A stretch of 64,000 bases of DNA from assembly GCF_040954645.1 (NCBI RefSeq), contig NC_092804.1, positions 40,949,753 to 41,013,752 on the forward strand, written 5' to 3'. Position numbers and translations under genes: made by a program. Shown piece by piece: positions 22,550-31,703 of the stretch. The notes beneath the pieces were generated by a model. That model was not told the origin of the DNA. It made no database searches and saw only the letters and a program-made list of their open reading frames with translations. Every line of letters begins with the position of its first letter. Positions within the stretch are counted from its first letter, which is position 1. This DNA is from Diabrotica undecimpunctata. Taxonomy: Eukaryota; Arthropoda; Insecta; Coleoptera; Chrysomelidae.

Positions 22550-24779
22550 CCCTGCGGTGCACGGGTGATAATTTGATACACGAAGGAACGGGTTGGGTCT
22601 GAGAAGCCCAAAAATTAAACTAAGAATTTTTTATGTTTAATTTTGCAACAACAGGTTTGCGTTGCATATATTAGAACTACTACTAAAGACAACTTACATG
22701 TACATAAAAAAATGAACTGCTATTATAATATTAAAACTAAAAATGTAAAAGAAATTACATACTACAATATGGCAGATGTTTAAATAACACCTTATATAGC
22801 TTATTAAGTCATTTTATCAATGCATATGCGACAAAAAGGTACGGTATATTCTAAGCAAATAAATTTTTTACAGTAGTGACACATGTAGCGAGTTTTACGA
22901 TCTCTACAAAAAGCACAACGCCCCCTTTTATTTTGCAATTCCTCAGGTGCTCCTACTGGTACAACACCACTGAGTTTAGCAGCAAACTCTTTTATATCTC
23001 GTACCAATTGAGGAGATTGAGCTCTTGCTTTTATATTGTCCATCACTAGCTCAAGACCTAGTTCTTTAAAAAAAAATCTTCTTGTTTTGCTTGTTTTTAG
23101 ATCCGGTGTGTTACTTCTTTGTCACACAAATGCATTTATTGCAGCAACATCAAGCAATGCATAAAAGATAACCATGGGCCAGCGTTTTGTATTTCTTGCG
23201 ACAGTATAGGAACCTCGAAGTTGATCAATGGTATCCACATCACCTTTCGTAGAGTTATAGAACATTATTGCTCCAGGTTTACTTTCCTCACCCGTTGTCG
23301 GATCGATTTGTTCATCATGGTGTAGGATTAACAAAAGAACATGTTTTTTTGGTTTTGGTATATAGGACAATATTGTCATATTTTTGGTAAATCCAAACAT
23401 AGTTGATTTTGGCGGTCTATTGTTCATTAAAAATTCGGTTGGGATATGCCTTTTGTTTTTCCGTAGGGTGCCTACAATTGTTAGACTATGATTTGTCAGT
23501 AAGTTTTGTGCGAGTTCAATTGATGTAAACCAATTGTCCATTGTTACATTCCGGTTGGATCTGGAGATTGGTTTGCAAAGCCGCTCAACCACATTGTTGA
23601 CTGCAGAACTAATAGAATATGGACCTGGTGGTTGTGTACCGGCATATATTTCTAATTGATAAGTATAAAACGTACGAGAATCCTCCAAGAAAAATACCTT
23701 TAGACCGTATCGGGCCGGTTTTTTTGGAAGGTACATTCTAAAACTACAGCGACCTCTAAAGCCTAAAAGCATCTCATCGATAGTGACCATATTGGCCAAT
23801 GGTATAATATTTTTAAAATTTTTCAATTACATCCTCGAATACGACTCTAACTGCTGCAAGTTTGTCTACTTGTGTCCGTTCGTCCCTTGTACGAATATCA
23901 TCTAGGCGTAAGCACTTCATCAGAAATCGAAATCTGCGGAGAGCCATCATTGCCAGAAATATGTCAATGCCCGTACCATTTCTTTCCCAAAACTCAAACA
24001 TTGAAGTTCTACCTCCACGGTAAACTCCAGCTAAGTAAAGCAGATCAATCAGAGCTTTAAGTTCACATATATTTGTTAGCCTCGCATCGGAACTGTCTTT
24101 ATATCCCACGGACACACGCTCGATATATACAGTAGTACATTCAACAATATGTTTTATAATTTTGTCATTAAAAGACCATTCCCAGCATTCTTTTTCAGTT
24201 TTGCAACTTTCTCTTCTAGTTCTAACATTTCGTGATCCGCATATATCTTATTTCATTTCATTCCATCTTTGGTATTGTAATAAAGGTGTTAGTTTGACTT
24301 ACCTTGTGGAATACATTCTTGTACGTTTAATTCGGTGTCTGATAAATCCAATTCAGACTCTGAGTTATGATTAGCATCTTCATGTTCTAAGTTGCCAACA
24401 GACTCATCGGAATCTGAATCTTCATAATTTTCTTCCTCGTAGAGACGTTGCAAATGGTTTGCGTCTCTTTCGTAAGAATACATTGTTTTGCTATGCTCTA
24501 AAAACAATACACCGCAAATTTTGTTTGTTTGTTTGTTGTACTTTCATAAAAAAAAACTTACATTAAGGAACGGGTTGGGTCTGAGAGAACGAAAACAGAT
24601 ATATCATCGACACTATTGCTTCAATGCGCATTCGTAACTGAGGGATTATAGTAAGTGAGGGATTCGTTATGTCGACGAAACGTAACTAGACCGCCAGGAC
24701 CGTACTTAGACTCGCTGACCGAATAGAGATATTAGAAGAACTGAATGGGCCTGACAGACCCAACACGTGCACCGCAGGG
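22550..24779 (-). mobile_element. Complete piggyBac-type element with TTAA target duplication
   Basis: Begins CCCTGCGGTGCACG at 22,550 and ends with the complement CGTGCACCGCAGGG at 24,779. It is bounded on both sides by the tetranucleotide TTAA (22,546-22,549 and 24,780-24,783), the piggyBac hallmark. An inner repeat GGAACGGGTTGGGTCTGAGA occurs near both ends (22,585 and 24,567). Unit 2 has a single uninterrupted TTAA in the same context (CCAGTGATTAAGTCATAT, near 34,380), so the insertion followed the segmental duplication. Confidence 0.95.
22804..24507 (-). pseudogene. piggyBac transposase (DDE_Tnp_1_7 type)
   Basis: The start at 24,507 gives an acidic N-terminus (EDSDSDESVGNLEHED). The three catalytic Asp contexts of the family are all present: TIDEMLLGFRGRC (about 23,740-23,780), TMDNWFTSIEL (about 23,515-23,550) and TKGDVDTIDQLRGSY (about 23,205-23,250). 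The C-terminus is a cysteine-rich zinc-binding domain (CAFCRDRK, CHYCKKFIC, CRIC) ending at 22,804. It is broken by stops near 24,290, 24,250 and 23,120 and by frameshifts near 24,190 and 23,815. Catalytic residues survive but no functional protein can be made. Confidence 0.9.
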
Positions 24780-24816
24780 TTAAGTCATATTCTGGGTTTT
24801 TGGGTTGGTATTTTCT

Positions 24817-24894
24817 AAAAGTTTATTTAAAATCCTTTACAAAAGGCATATAATTAATTAAAGGATCCTTATAAAGGATTTTAAATAAACTTTT
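24817..24894. repeat. Perfect 23-bp hairpin, unit 1
   Basis: AAAAGTTTATTTAAAATCCT with three more bases (24,817-24,839) is exactly complementary to 24,872-24,894, with a 32-base loop. The counterpart in unit 2 retains the stem. It lies inside the Jockey fossil and interrupts its frame, so it is an insertion or a local inverted duplication older than the segmental duplication. Confidence 0.8.
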
Positions 24895-25243
24895 ATGATT
24901 AATGGTAATTAGCCAACTACAAAAATTTCATTTTCCTTGTTGATATTTTTGTTATTTCAGTCACTACTTCTTTAGAAGATGTTAGTCTTATTACTTTTTC
25001 TACTTTAACTGGTTTTAACAGTTTTGACTAAATAGACTTTATCAAATTTGATATATTACCAAAAACTTTAAATTAAAAATAAAAAGGAATAATTCTTTTT
25101 TATTTGTTTTTATGACTCTCCTATAAAGTAGTTATCCATATGTTTTTGTTAATGTAAAATAAAAAGCTCCCCTATTTAGTTTTACTCGTGTTATTATCTT
25201 TTAAATTACTACATTCAAATACCAATTCTAACAACTTTTACAG

Positions 25244-25352
25244 ATGTGCGGCAATAGCGGCCCGTCCACCATGCAAGGTTGTAGATGGTGATAAGACTAA
25301 ATTGTACCCTGAGTGTTGTCCCAAATTCTGGTGTCCAGAAAAGAGTCAATAA
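25244..25352 (+). CDS. Terminal exon of a cysteine-rich secreted peptide, SVWC-like (copy a)
   Basis: A polypyrimidine-type acceptor (CAACTTTTACAG) precedes 25,244. Reading in phase 2 (one base completing a codon), 35 residues follow before TAA at 25,350-25,352. Cysteines lie at C1, C10, C24, C25 and C30, with the motif LYPECCPKFWCP. The YPxCCPxxxC ending is characteristic of arthropod single-domain von Willebrand C (Vago-like) peptides. The AATAAA at 25,348-25,353 overlaps the stop codon and another follows at 25,365. Copy b at 34.79 kb differs at about ten residues but keeps all cysteines. The preceding exon was not found in the window. Confidence 0.6.
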
Positions 25353-25370
25353 AGCAATCAAAAAAATAAA
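25348..25370 (+). terminator. Polyadenylation signals of the copy a exon
   Basis: AATAAA occurs at 25,348-25,353, overlapping the TAA stop, and again at 25,365-25,370. The same arrangement, with AATAAA a few bases after the stop, follows copy b near 34,903. Confidence 0.55.
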
Positions 25371-25639
25371 TGATATTATTTTTTGTTATTTCATAATTAA
25401 AATTTAAAAAAATAATAGAGCCATTTTATTTCTAGACAAATTTGATATTATAACTTTGTAAGAACTTTCCAATTTTTTAAGATTTAATTAAGAGGATATT
25501 TATTTTGTATGAAGTATAAAATACGTGACCTAGTGGCGGACACGATTAAAGTTACATTAGCTGATAGTACAGTAGGAATCCTGTACTAAGACGTGGAAGT
25601 GAATATAGAGTATATATACTAGAGAATATAAATCCTGGA

Positions 25640-28108
25640 GCAGACTTGAAGACAGACCACGTTTCACTGGTGGGAGTATTTCGAGTAAAACTCAAAACAG
25701 TGCAGAAAAGGAAAGCACAATCATACGATCTACGTATTTTGAAAGTCTTTGATACGAGAATGAGAGTCCAAGCCACGTTAAACGAGCAAGTGACTGCACT
25801 TAGAGACGAATCGAACGAAGAAGGAACGATCAAATATATTACAGAAATAGTGCAAAATGTAAAGGATAAACACTTAAAGACCGATAGATTAATGAAGAAA
25901 AATCATGGATGACAGATAAGATCCTTAAACTAATGGACGAGAGAAGAGAAGCCAACAATGACCCAGACAAATATAAAACCATAAATATATTAATAAGAAC
26001 GAAAATCAGAGAAGCGAAAGAAAAAGAAGCCAGGGAAAGATGCGAAGAAATTAAGACTCTACAGTCAAAGTACGATAGTTACAATGTAGATAAGAAAGTT
26101 AAAGAACTCATAGGTGAACCAAGACGAAGGCAGAAAGGAAATATAACTGATTCTAACGGAAACATCATCTTGGATAAACGGAGTAAAATAAGAACGTGGA
26201 AACAATATCTAGAAAAACTATTTAAAGACCAAAGAGATAACACCTTTGACCTAGAAAAAGAGGTAAATGATGGTCCAAGCATATTACAGCAGGAAGTTTA
26301 CTCTGCAATAACACAGTTAAAAGATGGCAAAGTGGCGGGCCCTAATAATATACAAGCAGAACTACTCAAACTAATCAATACATTGGACAACGAATCAATA
26401 GCAATAATCGCAAAGATATTCAACAACATATACAACTCTGAAAAAATACCAACAGAATGGCTAAAATCTGAGTTTATTGCACTCCAAAAAAAAAACCAGG
26501 AGCCAAAAAATGCGAAGATTACCGTACTATAAGCCTCATGAGTCATCTCCTAAAACTGTTCCTAAAGATAATTCATAAGAGAATCTACAAGCTGTGTGAA
26601 AGTCAAATTTCCCCCAATCAGTTCGGGTTCACAAATGGTGTTCGTACTAGAGTACTTGTTCTCAGTACAAGTCTTATTTCAGAGATGCAGAGACGTCAAC
26701 TGAGGCATATACGCATGTCTGGTTGATTACGAGAAAGTGTTTGATTGAGTACAGCACGCCAAGATGATGCAAATACTAAAAGAAACAGGAATTAACAACC
26801 AAGATCTGAAAATAATTAGAAGTCTCTACTGGAATTAGACAGCAAATCTCAGAGTTAAAGGTGAACACACTGACTATGTGAAAATCATGCGTGGAGTGAG
26901 GCAAGGCTGTATTTTATCTCCTCTAATCTTCAATTTGTACTCTGAAAGAATATTTATCGAAGCTTTGCACGAAACTGAAAAAGGTATTCTACTAAATGGT
27001 TGCCGGCTAAACAACATCAGATATGCAGATGACACCATACTATTTGCGGACAATTTAGAAGATCTACAAGTTCTTATGAACAAAATCACGTATTACAGTC
27101 AACAATATGGACTCAATATAAACGTTAAGAAGACAAAGTCTCTACTGAAATCAGACAGAAAATCTCAGAGTTGAAGGTGAACACACTGACTATGTGAAAA
27201 TCATGCGTGGAGTGAGGCAAGGCTGTATTTTATCTCCTCTAATCTTCAATTTGTACTCTGAAAAAAAATTTATCGAAGCTTTGCACGAAACTGAAAAAGG
27301 TATCTTACTAAATGATTACCGGCTAAACAACATCAGATATGCAGGTGACACCATAGTATTTGCGGACAACTTAGAAGACCTACAAGTTCTTATGAACAAA
27401 ATCACGTATTACAGTCAACAATATGGACTCAATATAAACGTTAAGAAGACAAAGCTTATGATAATTAGCAAGAAAAGAATAACAGAAGGTCAACTCTACG
27501 TCAACCAATCCCCTGTAGAAAGAGTGACGCACTACAAATACCTCGGCACCATAATAAATGAAGAATGGACCAGCAACCAGGAGATTAGAGCACTCATCGG
27601 AAAAGCTAGATCCACCTTCAATCGGATGGGGGCCTTCTTCAAGAGTCACAACCTCTCTCTTGATACAAAAGTAAGAATGCTGCGATGCTACGTCTTCTCC
27701 GTCCTTTTTTATGATGTTGAATCGTGGACCTTAAACGAAGGTATGTGCAGAAAACTGGAAGCATTTGACATGTGGCTATATCGGAGAATGCTTAAGATTC
27801 CGTGGACTGACCAAGACAAAAATGAGGAAGTCCTCAGAAGAATGAATAAGAACCGAGAGGTACTGAACACCATCAAATCTCGAAAGTTACAGTTCTTCAG
27901 ACATTTTATGCGAAATTAATCCAGTTATGCTCTCCTTCACGCCATTCTGCAAGAAAAAATATTTGGAAAACGAGTCTAGAAAGAAGAAGAACATCTTGGT
28001 TAAAAAATCTTAGAATCTGGTTCAATACAACATCTGTGCAGCTTTTCCGCGCTGCTGCAGATAAGATAAAGATTGCCATGATGATCGCCAACATTCGTAA
28101 CGGATAGG
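25640..28108 (+). pseudogene. LINE ORF2 fragment: linker, RT and C-terminus
   Basis: The order is a coiled linker with HKNxx-type segments (25,910-26,150), KDGKVAGPNNIQAELLK (RT start, 26,320-26,370), WLKSEFIALQKK, and then a frameshift. ISPNQFGFTNGVRTR, MRGVRQGCILSPLIFNLYSE and NNIRYADDTILFADN (intact catalytic pair, about 27,010-27,055) follow. A 316-bp internal duplication then repeats the last region with YAGD in place of YADD. After it come HYKYLGTIINEEW, SWTLNEGMCRKLEAFD, LYRRMLKIPWTD and a final SVQLFRAAADKI. The duplication length is not a multiple of three, so the frame is broken. Confidence 0.8.
26823..27454 (+). repeat. 316-bp tandem duplication inside the LINE
   Basis: 26,823-27,138 and 27,139-27,454 are near-identical direct repeats, for example GGTGAACACACTGACTATGT at 26,860 and 27,176. 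They encode the RT segment around the catalytic box. The first copy keeps YADD, the second has YAGD. Confidence 0.9.
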
Positions 28109-28137
28109 CACATCAAGAAGAAGAAGAATACTGTATA

Positions 28138-30371
28138 TAGGGTGTTTCAGAAAGGTATGTCATAAATTAAATCACGCATTCCGGGGACAAAAATAAATTG
28201 AATAAATCCAAGTTACCTTAGTACAAAAGTTACACATAAAAAGTTACAGCCCTGTGAAGTTACAAAATAAAATTTTTTTTTTTCATTATCTCTTAAACTA
28301 CTTGATATTTTTTAATAAAAATGGATTCGTTACTTTCTTGTTCTAAAAACATTTTCATACAAAAGAAACAACAAAATCTAAGCGCACAGAAAAATTTTAA
28401 GGGGTGTGTGCAGCCCCAAATCTCCCCAAACTTTTGAGTATGTTCAAATCAAATGAATTTTGTGGCAATATTAGTTTAACACAATATTTTTAAAAATTTT
28501 TTGCCTTCTATCACTTTTTTCAAAAAACAGTTTTTATTGAGTTACAGCCTTTTCATTAAGCTTTAAAAAATTACGTGCAACTAAATTAATGGCTTAAATG
28601 AATTAACAAGTACAAAAAATGTCTATAACCTCTGTAAATATGATATTACAATAAATGTTTAAAATGACCCCCATTTTCTTCAATACACATTCGGTATTGT
28701 TTTAATAAGGAAAATCGAATGCGCTAAAAAATCATAGTTTTCTGAAGAAATTGATTTGCAGCTTTAATTATTCTAACCCTCAATTGTTGTTCGTCCTCTA
28801 TTGTTACATAATACACTTTCTCTTTCATAAACCCCCAAAATCAAAATTCCATGGGGTTAAAACCTGGACTTCTGGGTGGCCAAGAAATAGGTGCGTCACG
28901 ACCCCTTCCAATCCACCGACCAGGATACTGCCTGCAAAGGTATTCCCGGACTTCATTACTGTAATGTGGTGGAGCGTCATCTTGTAGAAACCACATATTT
29001 TGCCTTATTGCAATATTCACTTCTTCTAAATACTCTTGTAAATCGTTTGCCAAGAACTGCAAATAATTATCACCATTTAAATTATTGGGAAGAAATACTG
29101 GGCCTATTAGATTGTTATCCACAATTCCTGTCAAAACATTAATTTTGAAAGTCCTTTGGTGATGAGTCGTTTGTTTGGCGCGAGGATTTTCGTCGGCCAA
29201 ATGTGCTCGTTAAGATTTGTTAAGAAGCCAAAGTTTGTTATTCCATTTCTACGAAAGGTAGCCTTGTCGGTAAACACAATATTTCTAATATATATTATTA
29301 TAAATAATTTATAAATATATATTTCTTATAAATAATTTCTAATAAAATTAACATTTCGAGTGTTTTCCATTAACAACCAATTGCAAAATCCAATCCTTTT
29401 AGGATAATCTTCAACCAATAACTCTTGAACTGTTGTTAAGTGATAGGGTTTAAGCAGCTGACCCTTCAAACGCCCCCAACCCTTACGTGAGGAACATTAG
29501 TTAAGCAGCTATTACCCCTGTACTTGTTCCAGGGACTCTTCAATGATTTCTAAAATGTCTTCATCAGTTGCATCCATTATTGGACGACCACTATTGTCAG
29601 CAACTTGTTGTTGGAATGTACCCGTTTCCCGTAAACAACGATCAATGGTCAGAAATAATCGTCTATCGGGTGTATTTCGATTGGGGTATTTTACTACATA
29701 ACGCCTTGCGGCTGCTGCACTATTTCCTTGATATTCAACTACGATAGTCCCGATAGTTTATTGAAATCACAATTTAATCTGATCCAACTTACCCAAAGTT
29801 AAATGCATATGTGCTATTTCCTGAAATGTGTAGGCCATTGTAATATCAAAATTTTTAATATTAATCTTATTCACACAATAAATAAAAGCTTCAAATTATT
29901 GACTATTATTGATGGAACTGTTTGTAATTATTGTATCCGTAGAAACTAATTGTAATTTTATGGCCAACTTGGAAAAAACTAGTTTTTCGAAAAAGTAATG
30001 AGAGGCAAAAAAGTTTTAAAAATAATGTGTTAAACTAATGACGCCACAAAATTTATTTGATTTGAACGTACTCAAAAGTTTGGGGGGATTTAAGGGAACA
30101 TCCCCCTTAAAATTTTTCTGTGCGCTTAGATTTTGTTGTTTCTTTTGTATGAAAAATGCTTTCAGAACGAGAAAGTAACGTGTCCATTTTTATTACAAAA
30201 TGTCAAGTAGTTTAGGAGATAATGCAACAAAAAATTTTATTTTGTAACTTCAAACGGCTGTAACTTTTTTTTGTGTTCACTTTTGTAATATGGTAAGTTG
30301 GATTTAATCAATATATTTTTGTCCCAGAAATGCGTGATTTAATTTATAATAAACCTTTTTGAGACACCCTG
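28138..30371 (-). mobile_element. Tc1/mariner-like element with about 380-bp inverted ends
   Basis: Left end TAGGGTGTTTCAGAAAGG and right end CCTTTTTGAGACACCCTG are the tips of long imperfect inverted repeats, roughly 28,138-28,520 and 29,990-30,371. TA dinucleotides at 28,136-28,137 and 30,372-30,373 are the target duplication expected for the superfamily. The element lies between the tail of the LINE and the old LINE of unit 1. Confidence 0.85.
28690..29838 (-). pseudogene. IS630-Tc1-mariner transposase, broken
   Basis: The start ATG at 29,836-29,838 gives MAYTFQEIAHMHL, then AAAARRYVVKYPNRNTPDRR and LRETGTFQQQV, an N-terminal helix-turn-helix. After broken sequence, the catalytic region reads IVFTDKATFRRNGITNFGF (first Asp, about 29,225-29,280), MWFLQDDAPPHYSNEV (second Asp), and PPRSPGFNPMEF with Glu in the third position, about 42 residues on. 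A stop at about 28,841 is followed by FWGFMKEKVY in the same frame. Several stops separate the two halves. DDE residues are retained but the gene is dead. Confidence 0.8.
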
Positions 30372-30373
30372 TA

Positions 30374-31355
30374 TATACTGTGGTTGCATTGATAGGGTAT
30401 TAGTAGATCATGTTTTGCCTCTAATGCTGGGTGAAAAGCCATTCAAGTATTAAATGTAGAAAAATCTTTTCAGATCATTTAGTAAAATAATCTTTTTCCA
30501 ATAAAAGAAAATTATGCTACAGTGATAGCAAATTGAAGGTGACGTATAATATATTACGACTTAGGGAAAAACTTCGAAATATAAAACATAAACAAACAGA
30601 ATACAGAGACTTGCAAACCATATTAAGACAAGAGACCAAAGCTGCTAAAGAAGAGTGGATAAAAAGAGAATATGAATAATTGGAAAAATTATGTCAAATA
30701 CATGACATTTTAAAATACACAGGAAGGTTAAAAAAATTAGTGGAACACACAAAAGGTTACTTCCGATGACCATAGTCAATCTAACAACAAGAAATGATTT
30801 TGAAAAACGAAAAATTTAAAGACAAATTGACAATATATATTCAAGATACTCTTAAAGATAACGGGCTACAGAATGTATATTATAAAGGTAACGTGTCTTT
30901 AACATCAGAAATCATGAAATTTAAAATAATATATGACTTAAAATATTGTCAAAAACGGTATATCTGTTAGAAATTAATTGAAACTTGAAAATGAAAAAAA
31001 TATTCATCTACTTATCAAGCGAAAAATATTAAGATCACTCACAGTTTGGTTTCAGAAACGCTTTTGCTTATTTCGTCGATAAACAAGAGCTTTTAGTTGA
31101 GTAGATTATAAGCTGATAGAAATCCTTTACAAAATCAAAGTTAATAAATATAATATCCGAATTATAAAGAATTTACATTGGAGGCCAAAGGAACTGGTAC
31201 GAGTAGGACACTATACAACAGACCACATTGATATATGGCGGGGAGTTCTATAGGGTTGTGCAATATTACGTGTGTTATTCAACCTATATTCTAATTACAT
31301 ATTTAAGGACTCAGTAGAGACCTAGCAGAGCTAGATGTAATATTAAACCTAAGTA
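30374..31355 (+). pseudogene. Old CFDP2-type LINE remnant, unit 1
   Basis: The plus strand reads EYRDLQTILRQETKAAKEEW (about 30,600-30,660), KLKKLVE-like and EMILKNEKFKDKL scraps. Later comes VGHYTTDHIDIWRGVL followed by a stop and RVLFNLYSNYIF (about 31,205-31,300). This is the linker and RT start of the same LINE type as at 25.6 kb, but much more decayed. Its first 300 bases recur in unit 2 at 36.87-37.21 kb, so it predates the duplication. Confidence 0.65.
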
Positions 31356-31703
31356 TTTTGTCGAATTTGCATATGGTACTTGGTATTACTAATTATACCT
31401 GGTATATTTAGTTTTTTTATTGGTTGGAAAAATTTATTTTGATTAAGCCTAATTTTCCATGTTTTGGTTCAAAAATATATTTTTGTAACTGCTGTTTGGA
31501 GTTTGCTTATTGCCTCTGTACTATTGCCATCTATAGCTAAAATTGCAGTACAGTCTTATACAGGCATAATACTCGTATATGCCGTATACATTCATAATAC
31601 ATGTGTAAAGCAAATAAACGACAGGGCCAAACAAGCTACTTTGCAAAACTTTTACACCAATTTCTCTTATTATTGTTCTGAAGCTATTTTCTTGTGGCAT
31701 TTT

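Larger units (their letters stand above)
21790..25010 (-). pseudogene. Jockey-type LINE fossil, unit 1 (interrupted)
   Basis: On the minus strand, right to left: a fragment corresponding to SSKEVVTEITE (about 24,955-24,990), then beyond the piggyBac insertion ILINATFGLMYVPKL (about 22,440-22,490) and KPGKTPNEVTLYK (about 22,385-22,425). Next come DVGEGFDKALDEG (about 22,125-22,165) and VFGPIVYLLDTC (about 21,945-21,980), with no intact YADD box. These are motifs 0 to B of Jockey RT. The copy in unit 2 is similarly decayed, so decay began before the duplication. Confidence 0.7.
25605..28135 (+). mobile_element. CFDP2-type non-LTR LINE
   Basis: Coding remnants run continuously from about 25,640 to 28,105 and end in an (AAG)n tail (CATCAAGAAGAAGAAGAA). 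Unit 2 lacks it, so it entered unit 1 after duplication. The left boundary is set where similarity to unit 2 stops and is accurate to perhaps 20 bases. The Tc1-like element begins three bases beyond its tail region. Confidence 0.75.
21715..31355. repeat. Segmental duplication, unit 1
   Basis: Colinear with 31,356-37,205 once later insertions are removed. Shared landmarks: the start ATATGGTACTT, TATACCTGGTATATTTAG; the Jockey fossil; the hairpin at 24.82 kb; the terminal exon at 25.24 kb; ATTAGCTGATAGT near 25,557; and the old LINE at 30.37-31.35 kb. Unit 1 alone carries the piggyBac element, the LINE at 25.6-28.13 kb and the Tc1-like element. Confidence 0.85.

Noticed and set aside
24255..24303. 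An intron in the piggyBac gene, because the first reading frame ends at CAAGGTAAGT
   Set aside because: Reading straight through the TAA keeps the same frame and gives family-like residues up to the next stop, and the possible intron would be under 50 bases. Stop codons explain it better.
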